From Roseiarcus sp963721905 (GTDB lineage Bacteria; Pseudomonadota; Alphaproteobacteria; Rhizobiales; Beijerinckiaceae), in the NCBI GenBank assembly GCA_963721905.1, contig CAVRMF010000026.1, positions 1-64,000 of the forward strand: a DNA stretch of 64,000 nt, in the 5' to 3' direction. The translations under genes were made by a program, and so were the position numbers. Positions 1 to 9,830 of the stretch are shown here, piece by piece. The notes beneath the pieces are model-generated. The model ran no database searches and was not told where the DNA came from. It saw only the letters and a list, made by a program, of their open reading frames with translations. The first letter of the stretch is position 1, and each line of letters begins with the position of its first letter.

Positions 1-720
1 GCCGGAGAGATATTCGCCGGCGTCGTCCCCATCCAGTGCGCCCATGAGCGGCAGCGATCGCGCGCCAAATAGGAGGCCGAGCAGGCCGGACTTCCCTTCG
101 CAAGCCCCCGCCGCCGCGCCGCGCCGAACTCCAAGCGCGAAGGCCTCTCCTGGACTCTTGGCAGGCGCGGCTTTGGCGAAGGCGCCGGCGACCGTATGGT
201 CCCGAACGCTTGCGAACAATTCGCCGGTGACGAAGGTCTTGAATGCGACGACCCGATCGCCCTCGACCCTCGCCCATTTCGAATGCGAGCCGGGCAGCAC
301 GATCAGGCGGGCGCCGGAATTGGCGACGCCGAAGATTTCCGTCTCCTCGCCCCGCATTACGTCCCCGCCCGACTCGTCAGCGAAGGACAGGCCGGGCGCC
401 AGATGAACGCGACGGCCGTCGGCTTCGACCTGGGTGAGACGCGAAGCGACATCGCTTGGGCTGGCGGGGCATTTGACGTAAGCCGCCTCACGCCAGCCGT
501 GCCGGCTGCCGACCATGCCCGAGGCGATGACCGGGAGATCTCGATGGGCGTCGAGCCACCGCCCAATGAGCCGCTTGAGCGTGGCCGGATACGCCCCCGC
601 GCTCACGCTCCCGATTCCGTCGCCGGAGGCGACCTCATCGAGGACCTCGCCATCGAGCGACATGAGGTAGGCGCGAAAGCTCGACGATCCCCAGTCTACG
701 GCGATGAGCGCAGGCGACAT
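1..720 (-). CDS. dgoK: 2-dehydro-3-deoxygalactonokinase, 3' end off the left edge
   Basis: The minus strand is open for 240 codons from an ATG at 720 to the window edge. The product begins with an ASKHA-type phosphate-1 motif (AVDWGSSSFR, residues 7-16) and contains the segments ASGMVGS, GEETEIFG and LPGSHSKW, which I recognise from DgoK, the kinase of 2-keto-3-deoxygalactonate in the De Ley-Doudoroff galactonate pathway. The family is about 300 residues, so perhaps 60 are missing beyond the edge. No partner gene (dgoA, dgoD) is visible. The 370-bp gap upstream contains a CRP-type palindrome that could serve this gene or the divergent one. The family call is solid; the galactonate role is inferred from family. 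Confidence 0.85.
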   Translation of the reverse strand, partial: MSPALIAVDWGSSSFRAYLMSLDGEVLDEVASGDGIGSVSAGAYPATLKRLIGRWLDAHRDLPVIASGMVGSRHGWREAAYVKCPASPSDVASRLTQVEADGRRVHLAPGLSFADESGGDVMRGEETEIFGVANSGARLIVLPGSHSKWARVEGDRVVAFKTFVTGELFASVRDHTVAGAFAKAAPAKSPGEAFALGVRRGAAAGACEGKSGLLGLLFGARSLPLMGALDGDDAGEYLSG

Positions 721-847
721 GTCGGCGATTGAACACGGGACGCGCGAGCCGCGTCAACCCGGCCGGGGATACTGCGGAAATCAACGGTTCCAAGGCTGTC
801 CCGCCGTAGCGTCGCCGACACCCTAGGCCGATCGGCGTCGCCGAATG

Positions 848-863
848 TGTGACGCAGATCACA
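848..863. promoter_or_regulatory. perfect CRP-type palindrome
   Basis: The sequence TGTGACGCAGATCACA matches the TGTGA-N6-TCACA CRP half-sites exactly. It lies between the divergent dgoK (start 720) and the membrane protein gene at 1093. The rest of 721-1092 holds no supportable gene. Which CRP/FNR-family protein would bind is not shown; cNMP-binding proteins encoded at 51.1 and 62.5 kb are in the same window, the first without an HTH domain. Confidence 0.55.
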
Positions 864-1092
864 GCCGGTCCCGCGTTCTGCCGTTATGTGAAGGTTATAG
901 GATTGGAAGGTCGCGACGTGCATTGGTTTCCATCTTTGTCGACTGCAGCGTTCGCTTGGGAAGATGGGGGCCGAGCTCGCGGAACGACGAAGATATTTAG
1001 ATTTATTAGGCCGAACGACGTTCGGGAAACGAGTCCGAAGGGATAGTTTGTACGATCATCGCTAGGCGCCGCAACACTTGGAGCTTTGGGGG

Positions 1093-4000
1093 ATGGCGCA
1101 ATCGCGATCTGGCACCCATCGGCCTCGGCCGCTATCGGAGCTCGGCTCGGGAATGACCGTGCGCGGCTGGATCGTGCTGGCTATGGTGACGGTCGCAGTA
1201 GTCGGCGCCATCACCGCGTTCCGAGGCGCAAAGACCGCGCAGGACACCGCAATCCTCTCGCAGAGGTTGGCCGAGGGCGAGTTACTCGAACTGGCGACGT
1301 CGCAAAGCGTCGAGTCCCAGGAACTCGCCCGCGAGGCGCTCAACGATCGTGACACAGTTCTCCTCCGAGATGGCGGATCGTTCATGAGCGCCGCGGCAGA
1401 CGCGCGGAAAGCCGGTCAGGCGCCGGAAAAAGCGGACTGGCTCGAGATGCGGGCCGAGGAAGAATTCGCGGCCGATCGCGCGATCTTGCGGGTTCGGCGG
1501 CAATTCAGGGAATTGCCTGCTGGCGGTCCAGCCTGCCCTTCGCCACGGGATGTCAAACTGAGCCCGTCGGACAAGATGCAGCAGGAAGTGGCGGTAATTC
1601 TCGCGCGTCTCGGCATCGAGACGACCTGGTGCGACCCGCGATGCGGACCTGGACCGGGGGATAGGGCGGGAGCGGCGGCGTGCGTCCGCGAATTGGGGGC
1701 GGGCGCCAACGGAGACTCGCTTCCTCCGGCGACCATCTGGAGCGGGCTTCAGCGACGAATTGAGAACCTGCACGAGCGCGTGCGGTCGCTCGCCTTCGCT
1801 GTAGCAATTTTTACGGTGGCCTTGGCCTGCTTTACCTTCGCCGACGCCACCATCAGGCTCCGACGACGCTGGGTAAAGTGGGCGCTGTTCGGCAGCGGAG
1901 TCGCCGTGGCCCTGGCCACTTTCGTCGTCATTTTGCTCCGGGTGGACACCGAAGGTTGGCCACTGCTGCTCGCTGGCTTGGTCGGTACGCCGCTGGCCGG
2001 ATTTGCGCTGTGGCATATGTTCATCGCGGCCGAGCGCAGGGGCTGGATCCATCCTCGCGCCGACCCCGGGCACGTTCACCCAGAATTGATCGGACCGGAG
2101 CCTTCCGCCATACCGGCGCCGGTTCTGCCTCACGATTCAAACGACCGGCTGACCACGTTCGTCGTCGTCGCGTTGGCGGTGACGGTGGTGCTCAGCGCCT
2201 TATCCGGCTGGGGTTACAGCTGGTCGGACACCCACGCTGACCAAATGGCCCTGCACGCTCGCGGCTATGCAGCCGAGATAGCGAAACACTCCTATTTTCT
2301 GGGTCGCGCTCAGGAGAGGATTGGCGAGTTGGCCACCAACCTGGAGTGTCGCGCGCGATTGGCCGCGATAAGCCAGCGCCTCGACCGATTTCACCGCGAC
2401 GAAGAAGAGGAGCAGCACGCCGAACGCTGGCGCGACGAGACGACCTGCGAGCGGAGGTGGGACAAGGAAGTGGACGATCCGAGGGTCGGGGCGGATGCAG
2501 ACCAAGACTTTCCGCATAAAATCCTAAGGGGCGTGGGGCAAACCCCGATATCCACGCGCCTTGGCGAGACGCCACGCGTCGCCGAATTCCATGCGTGGCA
2601 ATCGCTCGCTATGCGGGACGTGGAGGCCACACACAGCGTTGACTTTCGGCGCACGGCGACCTCGTTCCTCGCCACCCTGACGCTGTTTGCGATCGCGCTC
2701 TACATGCTCGGTCAGGCTCTGGGAATGGGACGCCACCGGAGCGCTTACGTGCTCGCGGCCGCAGGCGTTTTGTTTGGTGTCGTCGGTCTCGGGCTGTACG
2801 CGTCCACGGCTTTCGCCGGCCTCGGGCAGCCTGGGCCTCCGCCCGCGGATAAATGCGTCACTGAGGACCCCGATTTACCGGAGCCTTCCGAACCGTGGGC
2901 TCGCCCGGCCTACGATTATGCGATCGGCATGATGTCCCTTAGAATTTACGACGACGCGGAGAAGGCCGTTCGTTACCTCGGTTGCGCCGTCGACTTGCGC
3001 CCGGACTTCGCCGATGCGGCCCGTCGGCTCGCGCTCGCCGCGAACTTAGCAGGATCACTCGATTCCGGCGAACGCTATAGCAGGGTGTACCAACCCGACA
3101 AGCTGCGGAACATTATTGCCAGGGAGCGTGCTGCGATCGGCGAATTTAAGCAGAACGACCTCCCTGTGTCAGCATGGTTTCTGAACTCTTTCGCCTTCCA
3201 CAATCTGCTCGACGCCCTCGGCAACAAGAATGGCGAGGAGCTCAGCGCCAGCATTGATGCGGCGCGTGAGGCGATTGGCGTAGCGGCGTCGCCGGGGCAC
3301 GCCGCGGAAACAGCCTCGGAAACAAATTGCCTGTCGGTGTGCCGATTCTATCTCGGCCTTGCCTTGCTGGCGCGCGGCCAGATCCCAGAGGCGCGGAACG
3401 CTTACGCGGACGGAGTGCGCGCTCTGGAGGGTCGCCGGAGCGAGCAAGTTGCTGGCGCTCTCACCGACCTCGAGACGCTGGCTGCGGCCCGCTGCGGTCC
3501 CAGCATGCGCCCTGACGACGAAGCCGCGGGCTGCGCAGGCAAACTCGGCGTAGACCAAATGAAGGCTCTTCTGGTCAGGGGGCAAGCCAGCGAGGGGCTG
3601 CCGCGGGTGGTCGCCAACGAGAATTTCACCCTTTCGGTGTCCGGGAGCGAGCTGACGGCGATCCTGCGCGACCCGGATCTCGCGAAGGGGAACCTCTGGC
3701 TGGTCTGGTATCGGTTGGAGCCGACCTGGAAGTCGTGGCGCGCCCTGCAGCGCCTTTCGGGGCCGATCGAGGATAAACCCAAACCCGATGGCACGCTTAC
3801 GGTTCAGCGCTCCTTCCTCCAGAGGTACCCCTCAGCGCCGAAGTGCCTGGCCCCTGGGAAGTATCGCGCCGAGCTCTACGCGAATGGCTCCCTCGTCGCC
3901 ACCAAGCTCGTCGACCTGGCTCCGACCCAGATGATCCGGAAGCAATTTCTCGATCTCAACATGCAATTTTGTATGCCGTCCGGATGGACCGTTGCCCGTG

Positions 4001-4377
4001 GCGGGTCAACCGATGGATTGATGCGCCGGTTCGAGACGCCGGACCACAAGCCGGCGGCCTTCCTCTTCACCTATTACGGGCCGCGACCCTCGCGCCTTCC
4101 GAACGCCGGTGAAGACGATGGGCTCATCAACGGCGCGCGTGACTCGCTACTCAAATACGGCCTGATCAGCGGCAAGGAGGCGTTGATGCGTTTCGATCCG
4201 CAGGATCCTCTCTCGCCGCCTGAGTCGGCCGCCCTCGTTTTTCGCTTCTGGCGCACGCACGAAGGCGAGGCGCACATCATCATCGCCCGAAGCGACGCCC
4301 TTGAAGCCGATCAGCTGTCGCAGATGCTACAGTCGGCCGAAACCATCGAGGACGAAACCGGCGGAAACTTCGAGTGA
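1093..4377 (+). CDS. large multi-pass membrane protein with TPR-like region, unknown function
   Basis: A 1094-residue product that I do not recognise. The frame is open from a TTG at 1078, but the ATG at 1093 follows a G-rich ribosome-binding stretch and is preferred. Predicted membrane segments lie near residues 24-42, 232-254, 259-283, 287-312, 352-376, 526-546 and 551-575. A soluble charged region occupies about 45-230, another with a Glu-rich run about 375-525, and an Ala-rich helical region resembling tetratricopeptide repeats about 600-820. The last 270 residues look globular, with several Cys. Flanking genes run the other way, so it is probably transcribed alone, perhaps under the CRP-type site at 848. 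No catalytic motif was found. Confidence 0.75.
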   Translation: MAQSRSGTHRPRPLSELGSGMTVRGWIVLAMVTVAVVGAITAFRGAKTAQDTAILSQRLAEGELLELATSQSVESQELAREALNDRDTVLLRDGGSFMSAAADARKAGQAPEKADWLEMRAEEEFAADRAILRVRRQFRELPAGGPACPSPRDVKLSPSDKMQQEVAVILARLGIETTWCDPRCGPGPGDRAGAAACVRELGAGANGDSLPPATIWSGLQRRIENLHERVRSLAFAVAIFTVALACFTFADATIRLRRRWVKWALFGSGVAVALATFVVILLRVDTEGWPLLLAGLVGTPLAGFALWHMFIAAERRGWIHPRADPGHVHPELIGPEPSAIPAPVLPHDSNDRLTTFVVVALAVTVVLSALSGWGYSWSDTHADQMALHARGYAAEIAKHSYFLGRAQERIGELATNLECRARLAAISQRLDRFHRDEEEEQHAERWRDETTCERRWDKEVDDPRVGADADQDFPHKILRGVGQTPISTRLGETPRVAEFHAWQSLAMRDVEATHSVDFRRTATSFLATLTLFAIALYMLGQALGMGRHRSAYVLAAAGVLFGVVGLGLYASTAFAGLGQPGPPPADKCVTEDPDLPEPSEPWARPAYDYAIGMMSLRIYDDAEKAVRYLGCAVDLRPDFADAARRLALAANLAGSLDSGERYSRVYQPDKLRNIIARERAAIGEFKQNDLPVSAWFLNSFAFHNLLDALGNKNGEELSASIDAAREAIGVAASPGHAAETASETNCLSVCRFYLGLALLARGQIPEARNAYADGVRALEGRRSEQVAGALTDLETLAAARCGPSMRPDDEAAGCAGKLGVDQMKALLVRGQASEGLPRVVANENFTLSVSGSELTAILRDPDLAKGNLWLVWYRLEPTWKSWRALQRLSGPIEDKPKPDGTLTVQRSFLQRYPSAPKCLAPGKYRAELYANGSLVATKLVDLAPTQMIRKQFLDLNMQFCMPSGWTVARGGSTDGLMRRFETPDHKPAAFLFTYYGPRPSRLPNAGEDDGLINGARDSLLKYGLISGKEALMRFDPQDPLSPPESAALVFRFWRTHEGEAHIIIARSDALEADQLSQMLQSAETIEDETGGNFE

Positions 4378-4466
4378 GAGTCTGACATGGAAGCCCTCGG
4401 TCAGATGTCGTGTCGGGAAACTGTGAGCCGTTTCGCCGTTGACGCCAAGCCGGGTGCGGCGACGCG

Positions 4467-6048
4467 TCACCCCCCGTCCGCTTCCCGCTCCCTGAGCTTG
4501 AAGCGCTGAATCTTTCCCGTGGCGGTCTTTCGGCAGTTCGGCGATGAAGGCGATTGAGCGCGGATATTTGTATGGGGCGAGACGGTCCTTGACGAAGCCC
4601 TTAAGCTCCGTCTCGTCCGCCGAGGCGCCCTCCTTCAGGACCACGAACGCCTTGGACTTGATCAGCCCGTCGGCGTCGGGCGCGCCGATCACCGCCGCTT
4701 CGAGCACGGAAGGGTGCTGCACCAGCGTCGCCTCGACCTCGAACGGGCTGACCCAGACGCCGCCGACCTTCAGCATGTCGTCCGAGCGGCCGGCGTAAGT
4801 GAGCGTTCCGTCGGGATTGCGGATGTATTTGTCGCCGCTCCTGGTCCAGCGGCCCTCGAAGGTCTCGCGCGTCTTGGCGCGATTGCCCCAGTACATCAGC
4901 GCCGCCGACGGTCCGTGGATGTAGAGGTCGCCCGGCTCTCCGTCCGCAACCGCCCGCCCGTCCTCGCCGCGCAGCTCGATGTCGTAGCCCGGCACCGGCC
5001 AGCCGGTCGAGCCGTACCGCACCTTGTCCGGACGGTTGGAGATGAAGATGTGCAGCATCTCGGTCGAGCCGATGCCGTCGACGATGTCGACGCCGAAATG
5101 ACGCTTGAAGCGCTCGCCAATCTCGGCCGGCAACGCTTCGCCGGCGGAGGAGACGAGCCGGAGCGCCGCCTCCTCCCGCTTCGGCAGCAGGTTCGATGCG
5201 AGCATGCCGGCGAAGCCAGTCGGCGCGCCGTAGAAGACGGTCGGCTTGACGCCGCCGACGCCGCCGCTCAAACGCTTGAACACAGCCACGGGGGTCGGCC
5301 GCTCGGCCATGAGCAGCGCCGTCGCGCCGACAGCGAGCGGAAAGGTCAGCGCGTTGCCGAGCCCATAGGCGAAGAAGAGCTTGGCGGCGGAGAAGCAGAC
5401 GTCGCTCTCCTTGAGACCCAGGATCGCCTTGCCGTAAAGCTCGGTCGTCCAATACGGGTTGGCGTGCGAGTGCACGGTCCCCTTCGGCCGCCCGGTCGAG
5501 CCCGATGAATAAAGCCAGAAGGCGGGATCGTCGGCGTGCGTGCGCGCGGACTTCATCAGCGGCGCCGCGTGGCCAAGGAAATCCTCGAACTCGATCTCGC
5601 CGACGTCGAGCGGCTGGGCCGGGCGCGACACGACGATTGTGTGGACCTCGTGATCCGATTTGGCGAGCGCGGCTTTCAGCGCCGGCTTGACCGCGCCGCT
5701 GACCAGCGCCACTTGGGCGCGCGAATGCTCGAGCATGTAGGCGAGATCGTCGGCGGTAAGCAGCGTGTTGACCGCCACCGGAACGACGCCCGCCAGCATG
5801 GCGCCTAAGAAGACGACCGGCCAGTCGGCGCCGTCCTGCATGACCATGAGAGCGCGCTCCTCGCGCTTGACGCCTCTCTCCTTGAGCGCAGCCGCGAACC
5901 GCCGGGCGCGGTCGTCGAGCTCGCGATAAGTCACGGCGCCGATGTCGTCGATGAACGCTGTCTTGTTGGGGCGCCTCGCGTTGGCCTCAAGCAGATGCGC
6001 CGCGAAGTTGAACGCCTCCGGCGGCGGTTCAACGGCGCTCACGGTCAT
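4467..6048 (-). pseudogene. bclA: benzoate-CoA ligase with a one-base frameshift near its 3' end
   Basis: ANL-superfamily ligase activating benzoate to benzoyl-CoA for the aerobic box pathway. The start is ATG 6048 with GAGGAG upstream. The core carries the ATP motif YSSGSTGRPKGT, the A5-like YGSTGWPVPGYDIEL and the hinge region YAGRSDDMLKVGG. As read, the frame leaves homology after ELPK near 4526-4531; removing one A restores TATGKIQRFKLRE followed by a stop at 4467, giving the usual 526 residues. The shift therefore removes the A10 lysine (the K in GKIQ) needed for adenylation. Left uncorrected, the frame runs on to 4327, into the end of the neighbouring gene. Divergent boxR and boxC support the benzoate assignment. 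It may be a real lesion or a sequencing error. Confidence 0.85.
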
Positions 6049-6135
6049 CGGCGTCTCCTCTGTCGCAGGCCCGTGCGCCGCCCGGACTCCCTGGACTGGG
6101 GCGTGGTTTCGGAAGGCTTGCCCGCCTCGGCTTGA

Positions 6136-6149
6136 TGCAATATTGTGCT
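6136..6149. promoter_or_regulatory. candidate BoxR/BzdR operator between bclA and boxR
   Basis: TGCA, six bases, then TGCT, in the divergent promoter region. BzdR/BoxR regulators are known to bind spaced TGCA motifs. A matching pair occurs before boxC at 7240, which supports the reading. One base differs from the ideal second half. Binding itself is inferred. Confidence 0.45.
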
Positions 6150-6287
6150 TAAGCTATCTCTAGGAGGGCGACCGGGCCTTGTCAAACCGAGCCTTGTCAA
6201 ACAACGCGCCATTTTCGCCGACTCGCCGCGACAATCGAGGCGCGCAACGCGACGAGCGAACAGCGTCCTAGTCCGTCACCTGAGCCG

Positions 6288-7205
6288 GTGGATGGGCTCG
6301 TGCAGACCGAGGCGGCGGAACAACGGAAAGAGCCGTTTCTGGCCGCGCTCGGCGAGCGCACGAAAGCTTTACGCGCGCGCCGGGGGTTGACGCGCAAGGC
6401 CCTCGCCCGCTTGACCGGCGTCTCCGAGCGGCACTTGGCCAATCTCGAATATGGCGTCGGCAACGCTTCGATCCTGGTTCTCATGCATGTCGCCAGCGCG
6501 CTGCAATGCTCGCTCGCCGAACTGGTGGGCGACGTCACCACGCAATCGCCGGAATGGCTCATGCTGCGCGAGATGCTTGCGGACCGCGACGAGGCGACTC
6601 TGCGCCGGGTGCGCGTCGCGGCCTCGGAGCTCATAGGCGGCGGGTCGCCGCGCAGCGACCAAGCGCCCGCGCGATCGTCGCGGATCGCGCTGATCGGCCT
6701 GCGCGGCGCGGGCAAATCAACGCTCGGCCGCATGCTGGCGGAGGACCTCGGCTTTCCGTTCGTCGAGCTCAGCCGCGAGATCGAGACGCTCGCCGGCTGC
6801 AGCATCAGCGAAATCCTCGGGCTTTACGGCCAGAACGCCTACCGCCGCTACGAGCGCCGCGCGCTCGAGGAGGCGATCGAGGCCTATCCCGAAGCGGTCA
6901 TCGCCACCGCGGGCGGGCTGGTCAGCGACCTCGTCAGTTTCAACCTTCTCCTGCGCGGCTGCACGACCGTCTGGCTCATCGCCGATCCGGAAGACCACAT
7001 GAGCCGCGTCATGGCCCAGGGCGACTTGAGGCCCATGGCAGCAAGCCGGGAAGCGATGGAGGACCTGAAGTCAATCCTGGCCGGCCGGGCGGCGTTCTAT
7101 TCGAAGGCCGACATGCGCGTCGACACCAGCGCTCAGCCGTTGGCGGAAACCTTCCAGATCCTGCGGGCTGAGGCGCGCGCGGCGATTGGCCTCCCGGCCG
7201 TATGA
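6288..7205 (+). CDS. boxR: BoxR/BzdR-type regulator (XRE HTH fused to shikimate-kinase-like domain)
   Basis: A 305-residue repressor of the BzdR/BoxR family, which senses benzoyl-CoA and controls benzoate genes. The N-terminal XRE helix-turn-helix spans about 20-75 (RKALARLTGVSERHLANLE). A linker leads to a shikimate-kinase-like C-terminal domain with an intact P-loop GLRGAGKST at about 135-143. The start is GTG 6288. The length is normal and the frame undamaged, unlike the two enzymes on either side. It sits between the divergent ligase and boxC, the usual arrangement, and TGCA-type operator candidates flank it on both sides. Confidence 0.92.
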   Translation: MDGLVQTEAAEQRKEPFLAALGERTKALRARRGLTRKALARLTGVSERHLANLEYGVGNASILVLMHVASALQCSLAELVGDVTTQSPEWLMLREMLADRDEATLRRVRVAASELIGGGSPRSDQAPARSSRIALIGLRGAGKSTLGRMLAEDLGFPFVELSREIETLAGCSISEILGLYGQNAYRRYERRALEEAIEAYPEAVIATAGGLVSDLVSFNLLLRGCTTVWLIADPEDHMSRVMAQGDLRPMAASREAMEDLKSILAGRAAFYSKADMRVDTSAQPLAETFQILRAEARAAIGLPAV

Positions 7206-7239
7206 GCGGCCTTGTGTGAGGAGGGAAAGCGCATTATGA

Positions 7240-7252
7240 TGCACTGCCTGCA
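7240..7252. promoter_or_regulatory. candidate BoxR operator upstream of boxC
   Basis: Two TGCA motifs separated by five bases (7240-7243 and 7249-7252), 27 bases before the boxC ATG. The position suits repression of boxC by BoxR and echoes the site at 6136. Spacing differs by one base between the two sites. Confidence 0.45.
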
Positions 7253-7278
7253 TTAAATTGCCTATGAACGGGAGCGTC

Positions 7279-8927
7279 ATGGACAGGGTCGACTACCAGA
7301 CTGAGCCGTCGCGCTACAAGCACTGGAAGCTCAAGTTCGATGGGCCGGTGGCGACGCTGCTCGCCGACTTTGACGAAAACGCCGGCTTGCGCCCCGGCTA
7401 CAAGCTCAAGCTCAACAGCTACGATCTCGGGGTCGATATCGAGCTGAACGACGCCGTCAACCGCATCCGCTTCGAGCGCCCGGAAGTGCGCGTCGTGGTC
7501 ATCATGAGCGCCCGCGAGCGCGTGTTCTGCTCCGGCGCCAACATCTTCATGCTGGGCGTCTCGAGCCACGCCTGGAAGGTCAACTTCTGCAAATTCACCA
7601 ACGAGACCCGCAACGGCCTCGAGGATTCGTCCAGGTATGAGGGCTTGAAATTCCTGGCCGCCGTCAACGGCTCATGCGCCGGCGGCGGCTACGAACTGGC
7701 GCTGGCCTGCGACGAAATCATCCTCATCGACGACCGCTCGAGCGCCGTCAGCCTGCCCGAGGTGCCATTGCTCGGCGTGCTGCCCGGCACCGGCGGGCTC
7801 ACCCGGCTGACCGACAAGCGCCACGTCCGCCACGACCTCGCGGATGTGTTCTGCACCACCAGCGAAGGCGTGCGCGGCGAGAAGGCTGTCGACTGGCGTC
7901 TGGTCGATGCGATCGCCAAGCCGGCGCAGTTCGCGGCGAAAGTGCAGGAACGCGCCTTGGCGCTCGCCGCAATCAGCGACCGGCCTTCGTCGGCGAAGGG
8001 CGTCCCGCTGACGCCGATTGAGCGCACAGTCGAAGCCGATGCGCTCAGCTATCGCACGTCAAGGTGACGATCGACCGAGGCGCGCGCGCCGCCACCTTCG
8101 TGATCAAAGGGCCGAGCGGCGCTCAGCCGCAGGATATCGCCGCGATCGAGGCGGAAGGCGCGCGCTGGTATCCGCTGGCGCTCGCCCGCGAGCTCGAGGA
8201 CGCGATCCTGTCGATGCGCACCAACGAGCTCGAGATCGGCGTGTGGCTGATGAAGACCGAGGGCGAGATTGAGGCGGTTCTGGCAATGGATGCGACGCTC
8301 CGCGCGCTCAAGGAGCATTGGCTGGTGCGCGAAACCATCGGCTATCTGCGCCGCACGTTCAGCAGGCTCGATGTCACCTCGCGCAGCCTGTTCGCGCTCG
8401 TCGACGAGGGCTCCTGCTTCGCCGGCTCGCTGCTCGAGGTCGCGCTCGCCTGCGACCGGATTTACCATCTCGCGCTTCCCAGCGGCGAAGCGCGCGCGCC
8501 TAAAATCGCGCTCAGCGCGGCGAACTTCGGCGACTATCCGATGGCGAGCGGGCAGAGCCGGCTCGGGCGGCGCTTCTACGACGAGAGGCAGGCGCTTGAG
8601 CCACTGAAAACGAACATCGGCCAGCCGCTCGACGCCGAGGCCGCGTTCGCCCTTGGCCTCGCCACCAGCATTCCCGACGATATCGACTGGGCGGACGAGA
8701 TCCGCATCGCCGTCGAGGAGCGCGCGTCGATGAGCCCCGACGCCTTGACCGCGATGGAGGCGAACCTGCGCTTCGACGGTCCCGAGACGCTGGCCACGCG
8801 CGTCTTCGGCCGCCTCACCGCCTGGCAGAACTGGATTTTCCAGCGCCCGAACGCGGTCGGCGACAAGGGCGCGCTGAAAGTTTACGGCAAGGGCGAAAAG
8901 GCCGCGTTCGACTGGAACCGGGTGTAA
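7279..8927 (+). pseudogene. boxC: benzoyl-CoA-dihydrodiol lyase, split by a one-base deletion
   Basis: BoxC cleaves the ring of 2,3-dihydro-2,3-dihydroxybenzoyl-CoA in the aerobic benzoyl-CoA pathway; it is a crotonase-superfamily enzyme of about 550 residues. ATG 7279 follows GGGAG and gives the expected start MDRVDYQTEPSRYKHWKL. The first half reads cleanly to about 8053, including FCSGANIFML and YELALACDEIIL. There the text cgcac, where cgccac is expected, shifts the frame to a stop at 8067; one restored base links SYRHVKV to the second half, which runs intact to 8927. Both halves together give about 549 residues. Downstream boxB and boxA, often nearby, are missing, and a palindromic repeat follows directly. 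Confidence 0.88.
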
Positions 8928-8940
8928 GCGATGTCATCGG

Positions 8941-9031
8941 CCGTCATTGCGAGGAGTGCAGCGACGAAGCAATCCAGGAGCCGAAGGGCGACCTGCGTTC
9001 TCCTGGATTGCTTCGCTCACGCTAGCAATAC
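8941..9031. repeat. REP-like palindrome (empty host copy)
   Basis: An imperfect inverted repeat: the left arm starts CCGTCATTGCGAG and includes CGAAGCAATCCAGG; the right arm has CCTGGATTGCTTCG and ends in a degraded match. A copy with the same arms lies at 55417-55548. This one lacks the inner double-hairpin module present there. It marks the boundary between boxC and the BREX remnant. Confidence 0.8.
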
Positions 9032-9034
9032 GTG

Positions 9035-9830
9035 GTGCCCTGCAAGAACTTCATCGTCGTCTTGCTAGGCGATGCTCGCGCGCGGCATCCAGGTGCTCGA
9101 ACGTGGGGCTGTTTTGCCGCCGGAGAAGCCAACCTCGGCTGGTTACGCCGAATGCGGCAACATCGACAAGGACGGCCACACATGGGTTTGCGCTTGGCGG
9201 GCCAGCTCCAAACCGAAGCTGCCCGCATTTGCGAATATGTCCAAGCCCTGTCGGCCGCCGGCTGGCCGCGTGTACGCATCGTCACCGATCACGGCTGGCT
9301 CTTGATGCCCGGGGGATTCGAACCAATCCGCTGCCCGCCTCGACCGTGGTCGCAAAGGGCTGCACGGGCGGCCATTCTGCAGGAGGAGGCCGCGGCCGAA
9401 CTGGAATTCTTGCCTTGGCATTGGGACAAGACAGTACGGATTGCGATGCCGCCAGGAGCGGAGGCGTTTCGTGCCGGCGAGGTCTACGCTCATGGCGGCC
9501 TCTCGCCGCAGGAATGCGTCATTCCCGATATCACAGTGGGCGCGGCGTCAATGGCGGCCGCGGGCCGTGCGTATCAGCGGGATCAGCTGGCGCCGCCTAC
9601 GGTTGACCGTCGAACTCACAAGAGAACTGGCAGACACGACAATCGAGGTTCGCCGCAAGGAGCGCGATCCGGCTTCCCGCGTCGATGTCGCGTCGACCAT
9701 CGAAGGCGCCCGCGCCCGCCTCACTGTCTCCGATGAGGTGGAAGAAGGTGACCCCGTCCTCGTCGTTCTTATCGATCGGCACGGAAGCGTCATCGATGCG
9801 CGCGCCACCCGCGTAGGAGAGCGCGCATGA
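9035..9830 (+). pseudogene. pglZ: C-terminal remnant of BREX phosphatase PglZ
   Basis: PglZ is the alkaline-phosphatase-superfamily core protein of BREX phage defence. Only its last third is present. Recognisable parts are GNIDKDGHT (about 9155), VTDHGWLLMPGG (about 9285), WHWDKTVRIA, YAHGGLSPQECVIP (about 9487-9530) and a C-terminal beta-rich segment ending at 9830. They lie in different frames: one base is lost near 9180 (between DGHT and GLRLAG) and the frame moves again near 9565 before ISWRRLRLTV. The 5' two-thirds are gone, replaced by the repeat ending at 9031. The stop overlaps the brxL start as ATGA, preserving the operon junction. The type-B PglZ assignment is from memory of the motif spacing. 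Confidence 0.8.

Noticed and set aside
196..732. 178-codon plus-strand frame at the left edge
   Set aside because: Antisense to dgoK, which has clear kinase motifs on the minus strand.
849..1046. 65-codon plus-strand frame between dgoK and the membrane protein
   Set aside because: It begins inside the CRP-type palindrome and has no coding features; treated as promoter region.
9307..9322. GGGGATTCGAACC, resembling the reversed T-arm of a tRNA
   Set aside because: It lies in the PglZ coding remnant (MPGGFEP) and no acceptor, D or anticodon arms can be folded around it.
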